Shown here in pieces: positions 1 to 5,285 of a stretch of DNA of 5,326 nt; position 1 is the first letter of the stretch, and each line of letters starts with the position of its first letter. The stretch comes from Pelobacter sp. UBA5610 (GTDB taxonomy: Bacteria; Desulfobacterota; Desulfuromonadia; Desulfuromonadales; Syntrophotaleaceae). Made by a program: the position numbers and the translations under genes. The stretch is from positions 13,083 through 18,408 of the forward strand of contig DIKU01000125.1 of NCBI GenBank assembly GCA_002424645.1. Direction: 5' to 3'. The notes beneath the pieces are model-generated. The model was not told the DNA's origin. It saw only the letters and a program-made list of their open reading frames with translations, and made no database searches.

Positions 1-165
1 AAAGAAGGGTTGGGCAGACGAGGGATCGGCTTGGGCTTGGCTTTTTGCAAGTTGGTCACGGAAGCCCATGGCGGGCTTATCTTTGCCCGTACTCCCACCT
101 TGATACCAAAACATCGTAAAACACCGGGCTGCGAGTTCCATCTTCTTCTTCCGGCGGTGCAGTGA
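1..165 (+). CDS. Sensor histidine kinase, C-terminal end only (partial)
   Basis: Frame 1 is open from the window edge to TGA at 163-165, giving 54 residues. They match the end of a HATPase_c (GHKL) ATP-binding domain: the glycine-rich G2 box GIGLGLAFCK at residues 8-17, then the helix LVTEAHGG and the closing strand CEFHLLLP near the end. In this family that region forms the ATP lid and last beta strand of the catalytic domain, which phosphorylates a histidine on the dimerisation domain. The N, G1 and F boxes, the phospho-accepting histidine and any sensor domains lie upstream of the window, so the input signal cannot be judged. No receiver domain follows; the protein stops right after the kinase core. 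It is on the opposite strand to all other genes here and ends convergently with them. Family assignment is firm; the specific role is unknown. Confidence 0.85.
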   Translation, partial: KEGLGRRGIGLGLAFCKLVTEAHGGLIFARTPTLIPKHRKTPGCEFHLLLPAVQ

Positions 166-231
166 TCTTTGCCCATGGAGGCAGCTGGCCGAGGGTTGAA
201 ATGGGGACGAATGGATGGTTGAATGAAGGGC

Positions 232-259
232 AACCGGCGTGTTTTACGCCGGTTTTTTT
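232..259 (+). terminator. Intrinsic terminator of the histidine kinase gene
   Basis: A 9-bp perfect stem, AACCGGCGT (232-240) with ACGCCGGTT (246-254), encloses a five-base loop GTTTT and runs directly into seven T residues (253-259). It lies 66 bases after the kinase stop codon. On the - strand the same stem is followed by TGCCC rather than a T run, so it should stop only + strand transcription. The rest of the convergent gap (260-336) holds only a weak 5-bp hairpin without a T tract, around 313-328. I see no good terminator for the - strand genes there. Confidence 0.9.
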
Positions 260-336
260 GTCAATTGCAGTAACAATCAGAACCTCGAACTGTTGGCGTC
301 GCTTGCATTTATTATGGCAATATGGCCATGACTTCG

Positions 337-930
337 CTAATTCATGCTTGCCAGGCTTTCGATGATATGTTTTGAAATCATGTTTTTGGAGGCATTGTAG
401 GATGATTCCGGTGCTACCAGTCCGACGATAAAATAGGCGGTATCTTCTGCCGGGGTAACGAAACCAACCAGTCGTCGCTTATTGAAATCCAGGTCGATCC
501 ATAAAAGGTTTCCGGCTTCAGGGTCGATGCGCTCAAGCTGATCCATGGCATAGATCATTTCCGCTCCCGTGCATTCAAAACCATGGCCAGGAATTCGGCC
601 GCGGGTAGCAATGATGAACCCCTGAGAATCGACGACAAAGGCCGCCTCGGCACGGGTCATGCCGATACACCAGGCAATGCAGCTTTCCCAGTCTGTAAAT
701 TTCTGCGAAGGGGGTGCAACGTCTGTATCCGGAGGGGGGGCAGAGGGGGCTGGACTTGTTCCTGTGGTCGGCAGCGCTGCCGGGTCTAGTCGTTGTTGCG
801 CAGTCAAGCGCACGAACGTTTGCGTGTCGCTCTGGCTCAAAGTTCTTCCAGATTGTTTTTTAGGTACGAGTGTGGCCAGAATCTGTTGCGCATACTTCAG
901 GTTATACGAGCTCACGTTGCGGTCTTTCAT
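337..930 (-). CDS. Roadblock/LC7-like domain protein with proline-rich linker
   Basis: This is a 197-residue soluble protein in three parts: a basic N-terminal segment (residues 1-48), a proline/alanine/threonine-rich linker (about 49-77, including PAPSAPPP), and a C-terminal alpha/beta domain (about 80-195). The last part has the Roadblock/LC7 pattern: helix, then AAFVVDSQGFIIATRG (residues 96-111), a long helix with EMIYAMDQLER, and two strand pairs, LLWIDLDFNKRRLVGFV and AYFIVGLVAPES. Known members of that fold dimerise and bind or activate Ras-like GTPases such as MglA. The start at 930 is preferred because GGGAG lies six bases upstream and the frame above it is antisense-like sequence inside the ATPase gene. 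It overlaps the ATPase end by 29 bases, suggesting coupled translation and a shared complex. The linker carries a run of seven C (734-740 on the + strand). The fold is inferred from pattern only; the partner is unknown. Confidence 0.72.
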   Translation of the reverse strand: MKDRNVSSYNLKYAQQILATLVPKKQSGRTLSQSDTQTFVRLTAQQRLDPAALPTTGTSPAPSAPPPDTDVAPPSQKFTDWESCIAWCIGMTRAEAAFVVDSQGFIIATRGRIPGHGFECTGAEMIYAMDQLERIDPEAGNLLWIDLDFNKRRLVGFVTPAEDTAYFIVGLVAPESSYNASKNMISKHIIESLASMN

Positions 931-1717
931 CTTCGACTCCCGTATCGCCACCCAAGTTTTGGATGATGGTTTGGATTTCCGTAGCCAGTATTTCGAATCT
1001 TTTGGCTTCTGGCGGACATCTTCCCGGTAAAAACGAAACCGGTACACCTTTTTCGCTGGCCAGGTGAAAAACCTCGGCGCGAGGGATGTACGTTTCCATG
1101 ACGCCGGGCAGCGACGACCAGGCGGTATTCATGATGGTGAAGGAAACATCCATGTTCAATTCCACCATGATGGCCAGGATGCCGAGCAGCTCCAGATCAG
1201 GGTTTTCGTTTTCCTTGACGTGCTGAAGCACGTGTAAGGATTGGGAAATCGCGCGCAGGGCAAGAGGTTCCGCCTGCAGGGGGAGCAGGGTATGGGTGCT
1301 GACCGCCAGCGCTGCGCGGGTAACCGATCCCAACCCCGAAGGGGTGTCGATGATGATGTAGCGAAATCTGTGTTGCACCGCTGTGATGATATCCTGCAGA
1401 GCCGGGGAGCAGCGCAGAACATTTTCGTAGATATCGATGTCCAACGGGTCAAGGCACCCACGTGGGAGGATCGATAGCTGTGGCAATTTGGTTTGCATAA
1501 TGACATCGTCAAGCAGGGTCTCGTCAACGATATGTTCAGCCAGACCGCGCCATTCTGTGTCGCTTCGGGCCAGAGAGAAGCCGATGGCTCCTAGCGGGTC
1601 CACGTCGATAAGCAGCGTCGAATCTCCGGATTCGGCCAATGCCACCGCCAGGTTCAGGGCGACAGTGGTTTTGCCTGTGCCACCTTTGGAGCTGACTATG
1701 GAAATAATATTTGCCAT
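902..1717 (-). CDS. ParA/MinD-family ATPase
   Basis: This 271-residue protein is a complete member of the ParA/MinD (deviant Walker A, SIMIBI class) ATPases. The deviant Walker A motif KGGTGKTT is at residues 11-18, with the signature lysine K11 and the phosphate-binding K16. The A'/switch I motif LLIDVDPLG is at 35-43, with Leu where ParA proteins often have Gln. Walker B/switch II is IIIDTPSGLG at 121-130, with the key aspartate D124. Near the end, IPRAEVFHLASEKGVPV (211-227) matches the usual ParA pattern before the last helices. Such proteins form ATP-dependent dimers that bind DNA or membrane and position cargo such as chromosomes, plasmids, chemoreceptor arrays or motility proteins. There is no MinD-type C-terminal amphipathic helix that I can recognise, and no ParB or parS next to it, so ordinary plasmid partition is unlikely. 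The ATG at 1717 has GGTGA four bases upstream. It is coupled to the downstream Roadblock gene, its best candidate partner. Confidence 0.93.
   Translation of the reverse strand: MANIISIVSSKGGTGKTTVALNLAVALAESGDSTLLIDVDPLGAIGFSLARSDTEWRGLAEHIVDETLLDDVIMQTKLPQLSILPRGCLDPLDIDIYENVLRCSPALQDIITAVQHRFRYIIIDTPSGLGSVTRAALAVSTHTLLPLQAEPLALRAISQSLHVLQHVKENENPDLELLGILAIMVELNMDVSFTIMNTAWSSLPGVMETYIPRAEVFHLASEKGVPVSFLPGRCPPEAKRFEILATEIQTIIQNLGGDTGVEDERPQRELV
937..941 (-). promoter_or_regulatory. Ribosome binding site deciding the start at 930
   Basis: GGGAG reads on the - strand with six bases before the ATG at 930. It lies inside the 3' end of the ATPase gene, so ribosomes finishing the ATPase pass over it. 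It supports 930 over the longer in-frame ATG at 1047, which would add 39 residues overlapping the ATPase in another frame. Confidence 0.6.
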
Positions 1718-1721
1718 ATCT

Positions 1722-1763
1722 TCACCACATATTATGAAGCGTGTTGTATCCGGACCATGGCAT
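1722..1763 (-). CDS. Possible 13-residue leader peptide before the ATPase
   Basis: An ATG at 1763 is preceded by GGGAGG with six bases of spacing, a better ribosome binding site than that of the ATPase itself. It opens a 13-codon frame, MPWSGYNTLHNMW, ending in TGA at 1724-1722. That TGA is part of the GGTGA ribosome binding site of the ATPase, and its end is only four bases from the ATPase ATG. This layout suits translational coupling, in which a ribosome terminating on the leader reinitiates on the ATPase. Two of the 13 residues are Trp, but there is no run of one amino acid and no evident alternative hairpins, so classical attenuation is not supported. It may also be chance. Confidence 0.3.
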   Translation of the reverse strand: MPWSGYNTLHNMW

Positions 1764-1910
1764 AGGCTGCCTCCCGGTTTTCGCTATTCACTCAGCGCCC
1801 ACTGACCCATTTTTTTTGGGGGGGACGCACAATTGCCACACCGCACCGGGGTGGGCTGAAAGGTTTTCACTGCAATAGTCGTAGATGCATATTTGCCGAT
1901 GAGTATCCGG
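1764..1910. other. Intergenic gap with a T8-G7 homopolymer block
   Basis: This is the only sizeable gap inside the - strand gene set. It contains T8 followed immediately by G7 at 1810-1824 (C7-A8 on the transcribed strand), flanked by CCCA on the left. I do not find a convincing -35/-10 pair, a sigma-54 -24/-12 element or a stem followed by a T run on the - strand, so I cannot say whether transcription stops, starts or reads through here. Short imperfect inverted repeats (for example CCAC/GTGG around 1836-1855) are too weak to call. Confidence 0.5.
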
Positions 1911-2489
1911 TCACTTGCAGGTTACGATGAATTCTCCGTACGCATCGCCTGTTTCGAGTCCTTTGGTCTGTTTGCATACAAAGGTATCCATGCCATCCGG
2001 ATAGGGGTCGGCATAGGTAAGATCAAAGAAGGCTTGGTTCAGCCCTTGCAGCATGTAGGCACGTAATCCTTCCCCCTTGCTGTCTGCTTCATAATAATCG
2101 AAGGCGCGGACAATCATTTTTTTTCCTTCCTTTAATTGTACGATGCCCGATTTTGCCCAGCCCCAGGCGGTAAAGGCCGCATAGGCGCCGCGCAGAATGT
2201 CTTTTTCGTCTTCGGTGACCATCGGCATGACCACTTCACTGAATATTTCTGAGGTTATGATGCCGCAACCGGTGTGGTAGCCACACTCGTAGGCTGCTCT
2301 GACCAGACCTGCTTCGATCTCGGGTTTGCGATCGGGGGCCGCGGCGAGAAGTCTTTCCGTTAAGGTGTTCAGCAGGGAGACCGGTAGAAGATTGACCAAT
2401 ACTTCGTATTCCGGAATCAATCCCTGCTCGTTGCTTTGCACAGTGACTTTGGCAAGAGCTTTAACCACGTCGTTTCGCATGACCGTCAT
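1911..2489 (-). CDS. Small V4R-like protein, cysteine-containing member of a pair
   Basis: This 192-residue soluble protein has no signal peptide or membrane segment. The second half follows the general pattern of V4R (4-vinyl reductase-like) small-molecule-binding domains: a helix-rich start, LVRAAYECGYHTGCG (62-76), an AWGWAKSG segment (108-115), strands ending in VRAFDYYEA (127-135), then a helix with AYMLQGLNQAFFDL and a closing hairpin FVCKQTKGLETGDAYGEFIV (170-189). In V4R proteins the final Cys-containing hairpin helps bind a metal or hydrophobic ligand. The cysteines here are C69, C75, C172 and C191. The start at 2489 is chosen over an in-frame ATG at 2528 because AAGGAGGT lies nine bases upstream and the longer version would overlap the previous gene. 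It follows that gene by 19 bases, so the two are co-transcribed. Family assignment is tentative; a member of an uncharacterised family is the alternative. Confidence 0.55.
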   Translation of the reverse strand: MTVMRNDVVKALAKVTVQSNEQGLIPEYEVLVNLLPVSLLNTLTERLLAAAPDRKPEIEAGLVRAAYECGYHTGCGIITSEIFSEVVMPMVTEDEKDILRGAYAAFTAWGWAKSGIVQLKEGKKMIVRAFDYYEADSKGEGLRAYMLQGLNQAFFDLTYADPYPDGMDTFVCKQTKGLETGDAYGEFIVTCK

Positions 2490-2498
2490 GTGGATCTG

Positions 2499-2506
2499 AC
2501 CTCCTT
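2499..2506 (-). promoter_or_regulatory. Strong ribosome binding site for the start at 2489
   Basis: AAGGAGGT reads on the - strand, a near-perfect match to the 16S rRNA tail, nine bases before the ATG at 2489. It starts two bases after the stop codon of the preceding gene and rules out the longer start at 2528. Confidence 0.8.
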
Positions 2507-2508
2507 GT

Positions 2509-3024
2509 TCAAACTGCTTTGACGACAAAAACGCTTTGTTCTTCGCCTGTGACCATGCCGGCAGTTTCGGTTACGGAAAAACTTCTGGGAGCGCTATTGA
2601 AAACTGCGGCAAACAGGGCCGCCACATAACCGCGCGTGAAATGGTTGATCGGTTTGTGGTGTTTTCCCCATTTTATGAGCCATCCTTCATCGATATGGGA
2701 ATGGCTGAGTCGGGCTTCCCCGGATTGTTCGTTGCCACTTATGGTCATTTTCCCCAGCCCGAAAGTGGAAAAATATTCGGTACCGATCATCCCTTTATCC
2801 CGGCTGTCGGTGATGCTGTTTTTCTGGAAATAATCTTCAAACAGGGCACGCATTGTATCTTCGACCGTATCAGCCAGAATCTGCGGGCCGTTGATATCTT
2901 CCAGGTCTTCCACAAGCTTGGTAATGAGTGCCAGGTAGTGGTGGGAGTGCATGACCACCGGGTGACCGTTGAGGTAGTGGCGATAGGTAGTGTCATCGAG
3001 AGTAAAGTCGAGTTTAAGCGGCAT
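2509..3024 (-). CDS. Small V4R-like protein, histidine-rich and cysteine-free member of a pair
   Basis: This 171-residue soluble protein shows a V4R-like outline: an N-terminal helix region HYLALITKLVEDLED (29-43), a helix TVEDTMRALFEDYF (53-66), strands FGLGKMTISG (88-97) and GEARLSHSHI (102-111), then INHFTRGYVAALFAAVF (126-142) and a closing hairpin SVTETAGMVTGEEQSVFVV (150-168). The last part resembles the end of V4R domains, but the usual cysteines are absent; the whole protein has none. Histidines are clustered instead (H26, H28, H29, then H108, H110, then H122, H123, H128), which could bind a metal or cofactor. The ATG at 3024 is preferred over the one at 3033 because the ribosome binding site directly touches the latter. 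The upstream stop codon lies only 12 bases away. It is probably a distant paralogue or partner of the next gene. The domain call is tentative. Confidence 0.55.
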   Translation of the reverse strand: MPLKLDFTLDDTTYRHYLNGHPVVMHSHHYLALITKLVEDLEDINGPQILADTVEDTMRALFEDYFQKNSITDSRDKGMIGTEYFSTFGLGKMTISGNEQSGEARLSHSHIDEGWLIKWGKHHKPINHFTRGYVAALFAAVFNSAPRSFSVTETAGMVTGEEQSVFVVKAV

Positions 3025-3033
3025 CGCGTACAT

Positions 3034-3039
3034 CTCCTA
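3034..3039 (-). promoter_or_regulatory. Ribosome binding site fused with the previous stop codon
   Basis: TAGGAG contains the TAG stop of the DUF4388/Roadblock gene as its first three bases. GGAG is directly next to the ATG at 3033 but nine bases from the ATG at 3024, so 3024 is the usable start. The arrangement favours coupled translation of the two genes. Confidence 0.65.
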
Positions 3040-3906
3040 GAAAGACAAGCCAAGCTCTTGGAACAGCTTTTTGGTTTTGTGACGGATGATACCCAGCTTG
3101 GAAGCGTCTGGGGTGACGATGGCCGCAATCGCATCTCCTACCGGTTTACACATAATGACAGCACGACCGTATTCAATGAACATGTCCTGGAACTGGTTGA
3201 CATTCAACTCCGAACCCATTTCTTCGATACCATTGATGGAGTGGGCCAGCGAGGCCCCGAGTTCGTCGATGTTTACACGTGCGCTGCTGCCTGCAGATTC
3301 AATGACGAATCCGTCTCGCCCAACCACTACCACGGCGTCTATGCCTGAAATTTCCAGCAAATCGTTCATGACATCTGTTGACTCTCTTGGTTCTTGTTCC
3401 ATGGACATACTCCCTTTCTCAATCACTGGCGCGCTATTGGGTGTAAAACTGTTGGTCAGGTTTTCCTGCAAGACAATGGCTTCAAGGATGGCATGTTGGA
3501 CCGACAATCCGATGCTTGTCTCCAGGGGGGTGATTCCGGGCAGAAAATTAAACGATCCCTTGCTCCAGTTGAGCATATCGGCAAAGCTTTCCAGTCCGGT
3601 TCTTTCGCTGGTGTTGGCCGACAGTACCTGGCCTTTTCCAAAATAGATCATGCCCTCATCGTTTTGCGGGTGGCGTACTATTTTGATGGCACCGCTTTCG
3701 GCGCTCGCTGCCAGAAATTGCAAGAGGTCTGTAATGGTGGTCAGAGACAAGTTGCCTTGGAGACCACGGTCATCGGGATCGCTTGTTATGGTTGGACCAT
3801 AGAGCCCGGGCATATTTTGCCATCCTGAAAGTCTAGGGTTTAAAGCTGCGTATTTAATATTCTCCAGGTTTTGATCCCGTTCATCGGCCTGTTTCAGAGT
3901 GCCCAT
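3037..3906 (-). CDS. DUF4388 (PATAN) + Roadblock/LC7 two-domain protein
   Basis: As called, this protein has 289 residues. Residues 49-145 form a DUF4388/PATAN domain: LQGNLSLTTITDLLQFLAAS, SGAIKIVR, GMIYFGKGQVLSA, then SFADMLNWSKGSFNFLPG. Such domains are thought to be protein-interaction modules in signalling proteins. Residues 170-289 form a Roadblock/LC7 (MglB-like) domain: a leading helix, IDAVVVVGRDGFVIESAG (189-206), a middle helix, then YGRAVIMCKPVGDAIAAIV (246-264) and a final helix. MglB-like proteins regulate small Ras-like GTPases. The gene starts 22 bases after the FIST gene, so the two share a transcript. The ATG at 3906 has no clear ribosome binding site. An in-frame ATG at 3813 has AGGA nine bases upstream and would still keep all of DUF4388 (258 residues). 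A further in-frame start at 3402 may make the Roadblock half alone. Domain calls are solid; the start is uncertain. Confidence 0.85.
   Translation of the reverse strand: MGTLKQADERDQNLENIKYAALNPRLSGWQNMPGLYGPTITSDPDDRGLQGNLSLTTITDLLQFLAASAESGAIKIVRHPQNDEGMIYFGKGQVLSANTSERTGLESFADMLNWSKGSFNFLPGITPLETSIGLSVQHAILEAIVLQENLTNSFTPNSAPVIEKGSMSMEQEPRESTDVMNDLLEISGIDAVVVVGRDGFVIESAGSSARVNIDELGASLAHSINGIEEMGSELNVNQFQDMFIEYGRAVIMCKPVGDAIAAIVTPDASKLGIIRHKTKKLFQELGLSF
3410..3417 (-). promoter_or_regulatory. Internal ribosome binding site inside the DUF4388/Roadblock gene
   Basis: AAAGGGAG reads on the - strand, seven bases before an in-frame ATG at 3402 (Met169 of the long form). Translation from there would give a 121-residue protein beginning MEQEPREST and holding exactly the Roadblock/LC7 domain, about the size of stand-alone MglB-like proteins. 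It lies at the domain boundary, which is where an alternative start would be expected. Not proven; purine-rich codons in a linker can mimic a ribosome binding site. Confidence 0.45.
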
Positions 3907-3928
3907 GTCTGATGAAGGAGATGCTGCC

Positions 3929-5272
3929 TCAGCCGAAGACCAACATGGTCGAAGTCTGATTGATGTGGCCGATATACTGTTCACCATAGGTGCTGAATCC
4001 GACCGTGGGGATATCGGCAAACAGATTGCCGTATTCTCCACAAAGATTCTGCTGTCGCAGATCCAGCGTTCGTAAAATGCAATCGAAGTTGATGATCCCG
4101 GAGATGCTGCCGTGTTTCTTTTGAGCCTGGGCGATAGCCTGGCGGGTGTCACCGATCATGTCGGTGGACTCAAGCAGGGAAAGTTTCATGCCCTCTTTGA
4201 CACCGCAATAGAAAAACATGGTGTCACCTTTGATACGTTGGGGACTGCGGACATAGGGTTCGCCATCGACAACCAGGCCGATGGGGTTGCGCATGAAGTG
4301 CTTGCTTACTTCGCTGACCGGTACGCCGAGAGCTTCGGCATAGGCTGCCGCGGCAGGCTTGTCATTGAATTGCAGTACTTCGCGATTGGCTTCATCGGCT
4401 TTGGTCACTCTGAGGGTTTTGCCAAGAAACCGGAAACTTTGAGTTTTGATGAAGGAGAACCCGATGCCTGGTTTCAGTAACGCAAGGATTGCGGCATTGG
4501 TATAACAGGAGCCATTGGCATAAACGTGGGTTGCCGAAAATTGGAGATCGTCGCCAGCTGAACCGCCGATAAAAGGTACATTGGTCAGGTCCCCGAGTGT
4601 TTCGATGACTTTTTCCTCGATGCCGGCCAATCCGTCGATCAATAGGATGCCAACGTATCTGGACGGATCCATGGACGCCACTGGCTGTCCGAAGTGGATT
4701 GAGCAATGATGCAAGGCTTGTTCGATGGCAGAGCGTTGCTTAAGATTTTGGATAACCTCAATTTTCATATCCTGTGCGGCTTCGGCCGAAAACGCCATGG
4801 CGACAACCGATCCGGACAGCATGTGACCGCTGGTGATTTCCCCTGCCGTTGTGCAGCCGAAAACCTGAGCGTTTGGGAATCCCCCATGCATGTGCCTGCT
4901 TATGTCCTGGGGCGCATGGTGTATGGAGGAGAAAAAAATAATCATGGCGGGTTCCATGCCGGCAAATTGTTGCTGGATCTCATTGACGCATGCTTCCGGT
5001 GTCGCCAATTTTGAAAACGCCGTTTTAATGGTGCCTGCCGATGGCTTTTTGGGAGTGTCTGAATGGGTGCCGCTCGTCGCAACGCAGAAGGTTTGCATCA
5101 TGTTTTCCAGCTTGCTGATGATGGCAGGTTCGTCCTCCGACTGGGCTGTGTATTTGGCCGGGTTGATGCCCTTGAGGATCATTTTGGTTTTAATGACCCG
5201 CTCCATCATGGGGTTGTCCTTTGCTGAGTGATCGATGATAAAGTCGATCATTTGCCGAATTTTCCCTGCCAT
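3929..5272 (-). CDS. FIST-domain sensory protein (FIST_N + FIST_C)
   Basis: This is a 447-residue soluble protein. Residues 1-62 are a helical N-terminal extension (IRQMIDFIIDHSAKDNP, then IKTKMILKGINPAKY), the kind of short helical module that I recall preceding signalling domains in Geobacter-type bacteria. FIST_N covers about 90-295, with AMIIFFSS (109-116), the hallmark VFGCTTAGEIT (137-147) and VPFIGGSAGDD (232-242). FIST_C covers about 296-447, with IIVFD-like IINFDCILR (393-401) and the family's closing block PTVGFSTYGEQYIGHINQT (422-440). FIST is a ligand-sensing fold, proposed to bind small molecules such as amino acids. Usually it is joined to a receptor, kinase, cyclase or phosphodiesterase output; here there is none, so the signal must pass to another protein, most likely the products of the tightly linked downstream genes. 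The ATG at 5272 has AGGAGGT six bases upstream. It appears to be the first gene of the set. Confidence 0.95.
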   Translation of the reverse strand: MAGKIRQMIDFIIDHSAKDNPMMERVIKTKMILKGINPAKYTAQSEDEPAIISKLENMMQTFCVATSGTHSDTPKKPSAGTIKTAFSKLATPEACVNEIQQQFAGMEPAMIIFFSSIHHAPQDISRHMHGGFPNAQVFGCTTAGEITSGHMLSGSVVAMAFSAEAAQDMKIEVIQNLKQRSAIEQALHHCSIHFGQPVASMDPSRYVGILLIDGLAGIEEKVIETLGDLTNVPFIGGSAGDDLQFSATHVYANGSCYTNAAILALLKPGIGFSFIKTQSFRFLGKTLRVTKADEANREVLQFNDKPAAAAYAEALGVPVSEVSKHFMRNPIGLVVDGEPYVRSPQRIKGDTMFFYCGVKEGMKLSLLESTDMIGDTRQAIAQAQKKHGSISGIINFDCILRTLDLRQQNLCGEYGNLFADIPTVGFSTYGEQYIGHINQTSTMLVFG

Positions 5273-5278
5273 GAAAAT

Positions 5279-5285
5279 ACCTCCT
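5279..5285 (-). promoter_or_regulatory. Strong ribosome binding site of the FIST gene
   Basis: AGGAGGT on the - strand lies six bases before the ATG at 5272 and fixes that start. The remaining 41 bases up to the window end (5286-5326) show no promoter I can defend, so whether the FIST gene begins the transcript is not settled by this window. Confidence 0.85.

Noticed and set aside
313..328. Hairpin ATGGC/GCCAT as terminator for the - strand genes
   Set aside because: The stem has only five base pairs and no T run follows it on the - strand.
162..365. A 67-codon open frame on the + strand in the convergent gap
   Set aside because: It reads straight through the intrinsic terminator stem and over the 3' end of the last Roadblock gene, has no ribosome binding site and a composition unlike a protein.
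931..1047. Extension of the last Roadblock protein by 39 residues to the ATG at 1047
   Set aside because: It would lie entirely in another frame of the ATPase gene, and the ATG at 930 has a good ribosome binding site at 937-941.
902..1717. Plasmid or chromosome partition locus (parABS)
   Set aside because: The ATPase is of the right family, but no ParB-like DNA-binding gene follows and I see no repeated parS-like inverted repeats nearby.
1718..1910. A sigma-54 promoter at TGGCAATTGTGC on the - strand upstream of the ATPase
   Set aside because: Only seven bases separate GG and GC, whereas the -24/-12 element needs ten; the match is accidental.
2536..3348. A 270-codon open frame on the + strand across the first V4R-like gene and the end of the DUF4388-Roadblock gene
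   Set aside because: It is antisense to two genes with recognisable domain patterns and well-placed ribosome binding sites, has no ribosome binding site of its own that I can see, and its translation has no recognisable motif.
3907..4152. Extension of the DUF4388-Roadblock protein upstream to the ATG at 4152
   Set aside because: The added 82 residues overlap the conserved C-terminal FIST block in another frame and look like off-frame sequence rich in Arg, Ser and Pro.
4706..5231. Open frames on the + strand opposite the FIST gene
   Set aside because: They are antisense to the clearly conserved FIST_N region and contain no recognisable protein pattern.
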